From Flavobacteriales bacterium (GTDB lineage: Bacteria > Bacteroidota > Bacteroidia > Flavobacteriales_D > Sanyastnellaceae), in assembly GCA_018402085.1 (NCBI GenBank), contig JAGYJM010000002.1, positions 2,108,001 to 2,172,000 of the forward strand: a stretch of DNA of 64,000 nt, given 5' to 3'. The notes under the pieces were generated by a model that had not been told where the DNA came from, did no database searches, and saw nothing but the letters and a program-made list of their open reading frames with translations. Positions 1 to 7,571 of the stretch are shown one piece after another. Each line of letters opens with the position of its first letter. Position 1 is the first letter of the stretch. The translations under genes and the position numbers were made by a program.

Positions 1-22
1 AGGATCAAACAGAAGTGCAAAA

Positions 23-661
23 ATGGGGTTCCCCTACAGCTACATAACCATAGAGGGTAATATCGGAGCAGGTAAAACCTCACTTGCTACACGTCTTGCA
101 GAGAAGCACAATGCGCGTCTCGTGTTGGAGGAGTTTGCCGAAAATCCTTTTCTGGAGCCTTTTTATAAAAACCCCGAGCGCTACGCTTTCCCCTTAGAGT
201 TGAGTTTCGTGGCTGAACGCTTCAGTCAGCTCAAACAAGAACTGTCGAACCGGGATCTTTTTCAAAGTCTTGTCATTTCTGATTACTTCATTCAGAAGTC
301 ATACATCTTCGCAAAGGCCAACCTCAATGCTGACGAGTTTGGGTTGTTTATGCAACTTTTTAAGATCATCGAAACAAACCTTCCGAAGCCTGAACTGCTT
401 GCCTATCTGTACCTCCCGACGGAGCGCTTACAGGAAAACATTCGCAAGCGCGGACGATCTTACGAGCAGGAAATATCGGATCAATACCTGCAAAGCATCG
501 AGAAAAGCTACTTCGCTTTTATGCGGCAACATCGCAAGATGCGGGTCGTCATTATTGACACTTCAGATGTAGATTTTGTAGGCAGTGAAACTGACTTTGA
601 GCGCATGGAAGAACTCTTGTCACAGCCCTACAAGCCGGGTATGCACCGGGTGAAGGCATGA
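23..661 (+). CDS. Deoxynucleoside kinase (dNK family)
   Basis: Predicted cytoplasmic kinase that phosphorylates deoxynucleosides for dNTP salvage. The 212-aa protein has the P-loop GNIGAGKT at residues 12-19, the acidic EEFAENPF segment at 36-43 where the family places its catalytic Glu, and an arginine-rich lid RKRGR at 141-145. The length is normal for bacterial dGK/dAK-type enzymes. The canonical DRS triad is replaced by SDYFIQKS at 86-93. The start is the first ATG; the frame stays open to the left edge, but family members begin just before the P-loop strand. The stop overlaps an upstream candidate ATG of the next gene (ATGA), so the two may be coupled. Substrate specificity cannot be read from the sequence. 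Confidence 0.9.
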   Translation: MGFPYSYITIEGNIGAGKTSLATRLAEKHNARLVLEEFAENPFLEPFYKNPERYAFPLELSFVAERFSQLKQELSNRDLFQSLVISDYFIQKSYIFAKANLNADEFGLFMQLFKIIETNLPKPELLAYLYLPTERLQENIRKRGRSYEQEISDQYLQSIEKSYFAFMRQHRKMRVVIIDTSDVDFVGSETDFERMEELLSQPYKPGMHRVKA

Positions 662-699
662 TCACTTTTGCTACATTTAGCAACCGATCAGAAACCTCT

Positions 700-2073
700 A
701 TGAACCGTAACGACTTTCTTCGCCTGAGTGCTTCACTCGGCGCCTTTCTTTCACTGCCGTCCGGCACCACCATCGCCACTGAGCAAATCAACGAACAACT
801 CCTTGCCGTTCAAGGCAATGGCAGCGCACATGCGCTCACCTCCGAAGCCATTAAAACCGTGCGTGTGGCCATCATTGGCGCAGGGAATCGCGGACGTTCA
901 CTGCTTGACATGTTCGAATATATGATTGGCGAAAAGCAAGCCGAAGTGGTCGTACTATGTGACCTGGATGAAAAAAAAGTAATCGAAGGTGCCAAGGTCA
1001 TTCACAAGTACCAGGGCAACACACCTGATATTGTGAGCGGTGACCCGAAAGGGTGGCGAAAAGTGGTGGCTCGCGATGACATCCATCTTGTGCTTATTTG
1101 CACACCTTGGGAGCTTCATGCCGAAATGGCCATCGAGGCAATGGAGCAAGGCAAACATGTGGCTACTGAGGTTCCGGCGGCCTACAGTCTTGAAAATTGC
1201 TGGAAGATCATCTCTACAGCCGAGCGCACCCGAAGGCACCACATCATGCTCGAAAACTGCTGTTACAACGATGAAGAGTTGTGGTTGCTGAATATGGCCG
1301 AGCAAGGGGTTTTCGGCGATTTGACGCACGCTGAATGTGCCTACATCCATGACCTGCGCATGCTGATGATGGATGATAGCTATTATAAAGACCAGTGGCG
1401 TCTGAATCACCATGTTGACCGCAATGGGAATCTTTATACCACTCACGGACTGGGTCCTGTGAGTTTCTACTTCCACATTGGCCGCGGAGATTATTACCGG
1501 CGGCTCGTATCGATGAGTTCTAAAGAAGCTGCGCTAAGCGCCGCCACCAAGGGTACTGCATTACCGCAGAACTTCGCATGTGGCGATATGAATACCACCT
1601 TGCTGAAGACCTATGGAGGAAAATCGGTGATGCTGCAGTTTGATACGCACACCGGTCGCCCCTATTCGCGGATCAATACACTTTGTGGAACAAAAGCCGT
1701 GCACCAAGGCTACCCTTCACGACTTTACATTGACCATGGTCCGACCTGGGACTGGCACCGCTGGTGTGATGAGGATACGTACGATGAATATCGTGAGAAG
1801 TACCGTCACCCCTTTTGGGAGAAGATGAAAAAAGAAGCCGCGGCCAAAAGTTTCGGCCACGGCGGAATGGATTTCATTATGGTGTGGCGACTGATTCGTT
1901 GCCTGAACGAAGGCATCGCCCTTGACCTCAACGTGTATGACGGTATTCTCTGGAGCGCAGTCACCCCGCTTTCAGAGCTTTCCGTAGCTCAAGACAGCGC
2001 CCCAATAGATGTGCCTGACTTCACTTCAGGCAACTGGCAAAAGGAAGGCCAGCTTGAGATCATGCGAGGGTGA
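700..2073 (+). CDS. Gfo/Idh/MocA-family oxidoreductase, GH109-like (alpha-N-acetylgalactosaminidase type)
   Basis: A 457-aa NAD-binding protein of the Gfo/Idh/MocA family. It resembles glycoside hydrolase family 109, which removes alpha-linked GalNAc by an NAD+-dependent mechanism. The Rossmann motif GAGNRG is at about residues 60-65, followed by TEVPAA, an ENCCYNDEE segment and a C-terminal GHGGMDF typical of GH109. The N-terminus MNRNDFLRLSASLG looks like a Tat-type leader, but the twin Arg is degenerate (NRND). I chose ATG 700 because it begins this leader; ATG 658, overlapping the kinase stop, is the alternative and adds 14 residues. Family assignment is strong. The GalNAc specificity is inference and would fit the M60-like peptidase gene downstream. 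Confidence 0.82.
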   Translation: MNRNDFLRLSASLGAFLSLPSGTTIATEQINEQLLAVQGNGSAHALTSEAIKTVRVAIIGAGNRGRSLLDMFEYMIGEKQAEVVVLCDLDEKKVIEGAKVIHKYQGNTPDIVSGDPKGWRKVVARDDIHLVLICTPWELHAEMAIEAMEQGKHVATEVPAAYSLENCWKIISTAERTRRHHIMLENCCYNDEELWLLNMAEQGVFGDLTHAECAYIHDLRMLMMDDSYYKDQWRLNHHVDRNGNLYTTHGLGPVSFYFHIGRGDYYRRLVSMSSKEAALSAATKGTALPQNFACGDMNTTLLKTYGGKSVMLQFDTHTGRPYSRINTLCGTKAVHQGYPSRLYIDHGPTWDWHRWCDEDTYDEYREKYRHPFWEKMKKEAAAKSFGHGGMDFIMVWRLIRCLNEGIALDLNVYDGILWSAVTPLSELSVAQDSAPIDVPDFTSGNWQKEGQLEIMRG

Positions 2074-2079
2074 TAGTGA

Positions 2080-2949
2080 CTAGCCTAACACTTCGGCCAT
2101 TTTCTTGCCGATCTCCGCGGGCGAATCCACCACATGGATGCCGCATTCAGCCATGATTTTCTTCTTGGCCTGTGCTGACTCTTCTTCGCCGGAAACGATT
2201 GCTCCTGCATGCCCCATGGTACGACCTTTTGGTGCAGTCTCACCGGCGATGAAACCAACCACCGGCTTGGTGCCATGTTCTTTGATCCAGCGGGCAGCTT
2301 TTACCTCAAGGTCACCACCGATCTCACCAATCATGATGATCCCGTCAGTTTCAGGGTCATTCATGAAGAGCTGAATCGCCTCCAGCGTAGTAGTGCCGAT
2401 TATAGGATCACCCCCGATACCAATCGCGGTTGACTGCCCCATGCCGGCTTTGGTGATCTGGTCTACCGCTTCGTATGTCAGTGTGCCCGATTTCGATACG
2501 ATTCCGATACGCCCGGGCTTGAAGATGAAGCCCGGCATGATACCGATTTTGGCTTCGCCGGCCGTGATGATTCCCGGACAGTTTGGTCCGATCAGGGTAC
2601 AATCGAGGCGATCAACATGAGCTTTGACCTTCACCATGTCATTCACCGGAATACCTTCGGTAATGGTCACGATAACCTTGATCCCTGCGTCCGCAGCTTC
2701 GAGGATGGCATCTGCAGCGAAGGCAGGTGGAACGAAGATGATGGAAACATCCGCTCCGGTTTTTTTAACAGCATCTTCTACCGTGTTGAAAACCGGTTTA
2801 CCAAGATGCTCCTGACCACCTTTACCGGGGGTCACTCCGCCGACCACCTGCGTGCCGTATTCAATCATTTGCTCAGCGTGGAAAGAACCTTCACTTCCGG
2901 TGAAGCCCTGCACGATGACTTTGGAATCCTTATTGACGAGTACGCTCAT
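2080..2949 (-). CDS. sucD: Succinate-CoA ligase [ADP/GDP-forming] subunit alpha
   Basis: Alpha subunit of succinyl-CoA synthetase, the TCA-cycle enzyme making ATP or GTP from succinyl-CoA. The 289 aa match the usual length. Visible motifs are the CoA-binding N-terminal domain (GFTGSEG at 15-21), GPNCPG at 121-126 and the phosphohistidine segment GRTMGHAGA with His247. The gene is convergent with the GH109-like gene, only 6 bp from its stop. The beta subunit (sucC) is not in the window, so the genes are unlinked here, as is common in Bacteroidota. A promoter-like -7 element lies about 31 bp upstream of the start. Confidence 0.97.
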   Translation of the reverse strand: MSVLVNKDSKVIVQGFTGSEGSFHAEQMIEYGTQVVGGVTPGKGGQEHLGKPVFNTVEDAVKKTGADVSIIFVPPAFAADAILEAADAGIKVIVTITEGIPVNDMVKVKAHVDRLDCTLIGPNCPGIITAGEAKIGIMPGFIFKPGRIGIVSKSGTLTYEAVDQITKAGMGQSTAIGIGGDPIIGTTTLEAIQLFMNDPETDGIIMIGEIGGDLEVKAARWIKEHGTKPVVGFIAGETAPKGRTMGHAGAIVSGEEESAQAKKKIMAECGIHVVDSPAEIGKKMAEVLG

Positions 2950-2979
2950 TGTTGTTGTTTATGCGCTGATTAACGCCTG

Positions 2980-3010
2980 CGAAAATAGGGGAAGATAACG
3001 CAGTATGAAA
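2980..3010 (-). promoter_or_regulatory. Predicted Bacteroidota-type promoter of sucD
   Basis: On the minus strand a -7 element TATTTTCG (2980-2987) lies 19 bp downstream of a -33-like TTTC (3007-3010). This is close to the TTTG-N19-TAnnTTTG consensus and places the transcript start about 25 bp before the sucD ATG. Confidence 0.45.
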
Positions 3011-3480
3011 ATGAAAGTGGAACGAATAGCCGTTGATGCCCTCAAAATGCTTGCATAACTTCCTGACCTCCGATCGCAGCCTGATATGCACTGCTTGAAG
3101 ACGCAATTTCATATTCTTCTGCGCCTTAGAACAATTCCGGACGTGAATTTCGGAACACCTATTCATGGTGATTTTATCTGCAATCACCATAACCGGCAAT
3201 GATCTGCCCCCCTCCTTTGTCTCCTTTTCAGCGATCGCTGCAACCATCATGAAATTTTGCTGCTGCTATAGAGCAGAGTCGAAATTCTGCATCGCCATGG
3301 TAATTGCAAATGCTGGCGCTCTACTATTGTAGCCAATTACAAGGCTAAACTGACCAATTGCTCAATCATGCCTACAATGCACATATCGATGGTATATTTA
3401 TGATTACCAGTAATTTAATTTTACCTTCAAAGCACCTCAGTTAAATTCTATCTCATACGCTTTAACCAAAACTTAGATTT
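3011..3480. other. Intergenic region without a recognised gene
   Basis: About 470 bp between divergent sucD and the secreted-protein gene. It is AT-rich near 3380-3480, as expected for a promoter of the downstream gene. No conserved ORF or RNA gene is recognised; a 106-codon minus-strand ORF here has no family features. Confidence 0.5.
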
Positions 3481-4638
3481 ATGAAATGTTTAAAATCTCT
3501 CCTCTGGCGAGGGGTGTTCAGCATTGCCCTGCTTGTGGCAGTAAGTACCAACGCCAATTCGCAAACCGGTTGCACTGACTCGAACGCATGCAACTTCGAC
3601 CCCGGTGCTGTTACTGATGACGGCTCCTGCGCTTATACGGGAATCTTTATTCCTGTGAATGTGGGTGATGGGCCGGCAATTGAAGCATGTGCCGCCCCTG
3701 TGGGTTATTACTTCGCGGATCAGGCATGTGTAGCTTCTGTCGTCGCAAGTGACCCTTTTTGTATTGACCCGGCTGGCTCATGGGATAACCTCTGCGAAGA
3801 AGCATACAACAGCTGTCTGGGCTGTGTAGATCCCGCCTTTTACATTCCTTACAACATAGGCACGGGACCTGCCGTGGAGGTTTGCGACGGATCCGAACCG
3901 GCTGGTTATTACGCACCTGACCAAGCTTGCTTAGAGTCAGTTCTCGGTAGCGATGACTACTGCATGACCGTTGAATGGGACGATCTCTGTCAGAACGATT
4001 TGGATCAATGTACTCTGGGATGCTTTGCCGATTGGCATATTCCTATCGTTGCCGCTGATGGTCCTGCCGTTCGTGACTGTGGACCTCCTGCAGGCTACTG
4101 GACACCAGATCAGGATTGTGTTGAATTCACCATTGCAGCAGACCCCTTCTGCACCGAAACCGAGTGGGACATTCTCTGTCAGAACGCCTACACCAACTGT
4201 TCTGTTGGCTGCTCAGATGCTCAATGGTACATTCCAACATCAGCGGGCGTAGGTCCGGCAGTACTTGAATGTGCACCACCTCCGGGCTACGAGTTACCGG
4301 CGAGCCCTATCTGCTTCTTCGAAGTAGTAGCGGCAGACCCTTTCTGCATTCAGATCGAATGGGACCAGGTGTGCATTGACGCATACGACGATTGCACCAG
4401 TGGCTGTACCTACGAATTTGCTTGCAACTACAGCCCGGGAGCGTTGTTTGACGATGGTTCTTGCGGCCAGCAAGGTTGTACGGATTTGAATGCCGTCAAC
4501 TTCAACCCATCAGCCGTCTGTGACGACGGAAGCTGCGTGCTGCAAAATGAATGTCCGGCCGATTTTGACAACAACAATACAGTAAATGCCGCTGACCTGC
4601 TGCAATTTCTAACCTTCTTCGGCAATACCTGCGAATAA
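3481..4638 (+). CDS. Secreted Cys-rich repeat protein with GCTD repeats and dockerin-like C-terminus
   Basis: A 385-aa exported protein of unknown function. A Sec signal peptide occupies about residues 1-28 (cleavage after ANSQ). It is followed by one GCTD...DDGSC repeat, then four divergent modules of about 60 aa with six conserved Cys each (pattern GPAV..C..P.GYY..DQ.C, then DPFC, WD..C, C..GC), then two more GCT repeats. The last 28 residues start CPADFDNNN and contain AADLLQFL before a final Cys. That ending resembles one half of a dockerin/EF-hand Ca-binding loop and recurs at the ends of two other secreted proteins here. No T9SS sorting domain is visible. A terminator follows 30 bp after the stop. 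Confidence 0.85.
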   Translation: MKCLKSLLWRGVFSIALLVAVSTNANSQTGCTDSNACNFDPGAVTDDGSCAYTGIFIPVNVGDGPAIEACAAPVGYYFADQACVASVVASDPFCIDPAGSWDNLCEEAYNSCLGCVDPAFYIPYNIGTGPAVEVCDGSEPAGYYAPDQACLESVLGSDDYCMTVEWDDLCQNDLDQCTLGCFADWHIPIVAADGPAVRDCGPPAGYWTPDQDCVEFTIAADPFCTETEWDILCQNAYTNCSVGCSDAQWYIPTSAGVGPAVLECAPPPGYELPASPICFFEVVAADPFCIQIEWDQVCIDAYDDCTSGCTYEFACNYSPGALFDDGSCGQQGCTDLNAVNFNPSAVCDDGSCVLQNECPADFDNNNTVNAADLLQFLTFFGNTCE

Positions 4639-4666
4639 AGTGAAGTCAAAATAGAAATGGTTCACG

Positions 4667-4696
4667 AAAGCCCTGGCGAATGCCGGGGCTTTTTTA
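4667..4696. terminator. Bidirectional rho-independent terminator
   Basis: The stem AAGCCC-TGGC pairs with GCC-GGGGCTT around a GAAT loop, and a T-run follows on the plus strand. It sits between two convergent genes (ends 4638 and 4694) and can serve both. Confidence 0.8.
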
Positions 4697-5518
4697 TTGC
4701 AGTAATGGCAAGCGACCCCGATAGATCGAGCTTCCGCTTTCATAGCGATAAATCAGTAACGCGCGCGGCTCAAGCGGAATAAAAGTCTCGTTATCAAATA
4801 GCGCGATTTCTGTGTAAAGTTGGCCGTCCGGCAAATAAAGCTGCAACTTCGCTCCGCGCGAAAGCGCGGGATGCGAGAAGGTGACCCCGTTGCGGGTTCG
4901 GGCGATGCGCAAAGCTCCGCTCAAAGCAGTGTCGGCAACACTTACATTGCTCAATACTTCATTCACAGCTTCACCCACGGCTTCAATCACTCCATCTACA
5001 TCCCCGGCCCAGGGGTCATAAACAACGGTGCCGTCAGGGCCAATTACGACAAACATAGGATAACCGTAAAAAGTGCCGAAGTCATTTTCAGCAGTGTACG
5101 GAGCGATCGCTGCAGAAGCACCTCCTTCGTTACTGATTACCGGTAGACTGATACCGTGCGACTCGGCAAAGGCGATAATTTCACTGTTGTCGTCAAAAGC
5201 AGACATCAAGAGGAAATTTACTGGAAGCGCCTGCGAATCGGCCAGGTTCGCGTACTCCTGAAGCTGAGGGTACATGTCATCCAGCATCGGAGCCCCAATA
5301 TAAAAAAGCCCCAATACGACTGCACGCCCCTCATTGAGGTAGTCATCGTACAGTTGATGCAATTCACCATTCACGTCTGTGACCTCAAAGTCAGGAGCCT
5401 GCTGAGCGCACAACTGAAATGGTAACAGTTCAGGCAATACTACGAGCAAGAATAGAGTTATTTGCTTCAAAATGGGATAGCTTCGTTTTTCAAGGTTATT
5501 ACATCCCCAAATCAACAT
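4694..5518 (-). CDS. Secreted redoxin-like (thioredoxin-fold) protein lacking catalytic cysteines
   Basis: A 274-aa exported protein. After a hydrophobic leader ending around LCAQ (about residue 39) comes an AhpC/TSA-Redoxin-like domain (APDFEVTDVNGELHQLYD, VVLGLFYIGAP, then YGYPMFVVIGPDGTVVYDPW). Where CxxC would sit after the first beta strand the sequence reads IGAPMLDD, so neither redox Cys is present. The last 70 residues (from RTRNGVTFSHPAL) look like a T9SS-type C-terminal beta domain. A hairpin element (4855-4873) lies in this tail. The gene is 54 bp downstream of the DUF2892 gene on the same strand and may be cotranscribed. Loss of the Cys residues argues for a binding or structural role rather than redox catalysis. 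Confidence 0.75.
   Translation of the reverse strand: MLIWGCNNLEKRSYPILKQITLFLLVVLPELLPFQLCAQQAPDFEVTDVNGELHQLYDDYLNEGRAVVLGLFYIGAPMLDDMYPQLQEYANLADSQALPVNFLLMSAFDDNSEIIAFAESHGISLPVISNEGGASAAIAPYTAENDFGTFYGYPMFVVIGPDGTVVYDPWAGDVDGVIEAVGEAVNEVLSNVSVADTALSGALRIARTRNGVTFSHPALSRGAKLQLYLPDGQLYTEIALFDNETFIPLEPRALLIYRYESGSSIYRGRLPLLQ
4855..4873 (+). repeat. GGATG hairpin element, locus 1
   Basis: Stem CGCGC, loop GAAA, stem GCGCG, then GGATG. It lies antisense within the redoxin-like gene. See the finding on the dispersed family. Confidence 0.75.
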
Positions 5519-5572
5519 CCCCTACCCGAGTCTGAACGTTTTTGTCAGAGCGCTTGGAAAGCTGCCTGCCGC

Positions 5573-5779
5573 TTACGCTTTCGTCTTGCAGGTATTCAAG
5601 CCCACCAGTCGGTACAACGGACAAAATCCCACAAGGGAGGTAAGCAAAAATATACCGCCAATGGCCAACAGTACATAAGCCAGCGTACCGCTTACCGTTT
5701 CAGTGAAGAACAAGATGGAGATCGCAATGGCGATAACGATGCGGATCACACGATCCGCGTTGCCCATATTCATTTTCAT
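5573..5779 (-). CDS. DUF2892-family small inner-membrane protein
   Basis: A 68-aa protein beginning MKMNMGNADRVIR, with two hydrophobic helices (about residues 14-28 and 33-50) and the C-terminal GFCPLYRLVGLNTC that marks the DUF2892 (YgaP-like) family. The family is found fused or next to rhodanese and sulfur-handling proteins, but its function is poorly known. It is 12 bp downstream of a 33-residue hydrophobic peptide gene and upstream of the redoxin-like gene, all on the minus strand. Confidence 0.88.
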   Translation of the reverse strand: MKMNMGNADRVIRIVIAIAISILFFTETVSGTLAYVLLAIGGIFLLTSLVGFCPLYRLVGLNTCKTKA

Positions 5780-5791
5780 AGTTCGTGTGTT

Positions 5792-5893
5792 TTATGCCTG
5801 CAACCAACCAACTCCGTAAACGATAGCTGTGATCAATCCGATACACAACAGGCATACGAGAATAAGGCGAAGCCAAACAGGCCATGTTTTCAT
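5792..5893 (-). CDS. 33-residue single-pass membrane peptide
   Basis: A short ORF starting ATG at 5893 and ending TAA at 5792. The peptide begins MKTWPVWLRL, continues with a run of about 20 hydrophobic residues, and ends GVGWLQA. It is positioned 12 bp upstream of the DUF2892 gene in the same direction, like the first gene of an operon. The basic/aromatic start plus one transmembrane helix is typical of real small membrane proteins. I cannot name a family. A chance hydrophobic ORF remains possible. Confidence 0.55.
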   Translation of the reverse strand: MKTWPVWLRLILVCLLCIGLITAIVYGVGWLQA

Positions 5894-6029
5894 ACAATGA
5901 AAGGTCTAGCAATTTCAGTTCTGAAAAAAAGACATTCGTCAGGTTCAGGACGGTCAACCGTCTGCCGTCTGCGGTCTGCGGTCTGCGGTCTATGAATAGT
6001 TAGTCCTGAAAGAGTCTCGAAGGAGTCTT

Positions 6030-6037
6030 TATCTTCG
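6030..6037 (+). promoter_or_regulatory. Candidate -7 element for mnmE
   Basis: TATCTTCG matches TAnnTTTG with one mismatch and lies 16 bp before the ATG at 6054. No clear -33 element is seen. Just upstream (5950-5992) is a short GTCTGC(C/G) tandem repeat. Confidence 0.35.
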
Positions 6038-6053
6038 CCTAAAGTATCTGAAT

Positions 6054-7439
6054 ATGTTCTTCCACGCTGACGATGCTACCGTCTGTGCCCTTTCAACAGC
6101 TCCGGGAATGGGAGCCATTGCGGTGATTCGCGTTTCCGGACCGGACGCTATCGGCATTTGCCATGACCTCTTTTCCGGCGACCTGGTGAAGGCAGATTCA
6201 CATACGGTGAAATACGGTCGCTTCATGAAAGATCAGGAGACCCTGGATGAAGTTGTCATGACCGTCTTTCGCGCACCAAACAGCTTCACCGGAGAAGATG
6301 TCGTAGAGATCTCATGCCACGGGTCAGTCTTCATTCAACAAGAGATACTGCGCATTCTCGTTGAAAACGGTTGTCGCTACGCCGAGCGCGGCGAATTCAC
6401 GTTCAGGGCTTTTCAGAACGGTAAAATGGACCTCAGTCAGGCCGAGGCGGTGGCTGACCTCATTGCGGCAGAGAGCGAGGGTGCGCACGAACTGGCCTTG
6501 CACCAGATGCGCGGCGGATTCAGTAAAGAGATCAACGACTTGCGTGAACAACTGATCCATTTCGCGGCGCTCATTGAACTTGAGCTCGACTTCAGCGAAG
6601 AAGATGTAGAGTTCGCTGACCGCACTGAGTTGACCAAGCTTCTGCTAAAAATTGAAGGCGTGCTCACCGGTCTCATCAACAGTTTCAGATCAGGCAACGC
6701 CATCAAGAATGGTATTCCGGTAGCCATCGTGGGGCGACCGAATGCAGGTAAATCAACCTTGCTGAATGCGCTTCTGAACGAAGAGCGCGCGATCGTGAGC
6801 GACATTCCGGGTACCACGCGCGACACCATTGAAGATCGTGTGACCATTGATGGCATTCAATTTCGCTTCATTGACACCGCCGGGTTGCGCGATACCGAAG
6901 ATGCGATTGAGAAGATCGGCGTAGAGCGCAGCCGTGAAGCCATTAAGAAGGCCTCAATCATCGTCTATCTGTTTGATATCAACGAGATGGATGCCACTAC
7001 AGTTGAGCACACCGCCGAAACGATCCGCAATGAGTTGCATGAAGACCAGCACATGTTGATTGTGGCCAATAAGCTTGACCTTTCTGATGAGAGCGCCGCA
7101 AAAGCGGCGGATGGCCACCCGCGCGAGACACTCTTCATTTCTGCACTCAACCGCAAAGGACTCGAAGACATGAAAGAATCGCTCATTAACCTGAGCAACC
7201 TCGCCCACCTTGACGGACAGCAGACGATGGTGACCAACATCCGTCACCACGAAGCCCTCACAAAGGCCTACGCTGCACTTAAAGAAGTCATGCAGGGTAT
7301 GGAAACAGGGCTGCCCGGCGACCTGCTGGCCATCGACATCCGAAAGGCGCTTCACCACCTCGGTGAAATCACCGGAGGCATTGACGTTGACCGCGACATC
7401 CTCGGAACGATTTTCGGGAAGTTTTGTATTGGGAAGTGA
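6054..7439 (+). CDS. mnmE: tRNA uridine-5-carboxymethylaminomethyl(34) synthesis GTPase MnmE
   Basis: Cytoplasmic GTPase that, with MnmG, modifies U34 of tRNA anticodons using a folate C1 unit. The 461 aa match the family length. An N-terminal folate-binding TrmE domain (about 1-120) and a helical domain surround a G domain with GRPNAGKS at 227-234, DTAG at 274-277 and NKLD at 339-342. The protein ends in the diagnostic CIGK. A hairpin element (7095-7113) falls in the variable stretch just after NKLD, encoding about residues 348-354. Start chosen at the MFFHADDATVCALST context typical of the family. Confidence 0.97.
   Translation: MFFHADDATVCALSTAPGMGAIAVIRVSGPDAIGICHDLFSGDLVKADSHTVKYGRFMKDQETLDEVVMTVFRAPNSFTGEDVVEISCHGSVFIQQEILRILVENGCRYAERGEFTFRAFQNGKMDLSQAEAVADLIAAESEGAHELALHQMRGGFSKEINDLREQLIHFAALIELELDFSEEDVEFADRTELTKLLLKIEGVLTGLINSFRSGNAIKNGIPVAIVGRPNAGKSTLLNALLNEERAIVSDIPGTTRDTIEDRVTIDGIQFRFIDTAGLRDTEDAIEKIGVERSREAIKKASIIVYLFDINEMDATTVEHTAETIRNELHEDQHMLIVANKLDLSDESAAKAADGHPRETLFISALNRKGLEDMKESLINLSNLAHLDGQQTMVTNIRHHEALTKAYAALKEVMQGMETGLPGDLLAIDIRKALHHLGEITGGIDVDRDILGTIFGKFCIGK
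7095..7113 (+). repeat. GGATG hairpin element, locus 2
   Basis: Stem GCCGC, loop AAAA, stem GCGGC, then GGATG. It is in the sense orientation within mnmE, in a region of the G domain that varies between species. Confidence 0.75.
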
Positions 7440-7571
7440 GCATTACAGATTGCTGATCGCTGACCTTTCTGACCTTCCCTAAATAGCGTTGACCGTTTGG
7501 TTCAACATTCATCTATTTTCCACTCTAACAAGCTCACATAAAACTCCTATCTTTCAGTCAACCAATCAACT

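Noticed and set aside
2930-3250. 106-codon minus-strand ORF upstream of sucD
   Set aside because: It overlaps the sucD start and its promoter-like element, with no leader, motifs or plausible codon pattern.
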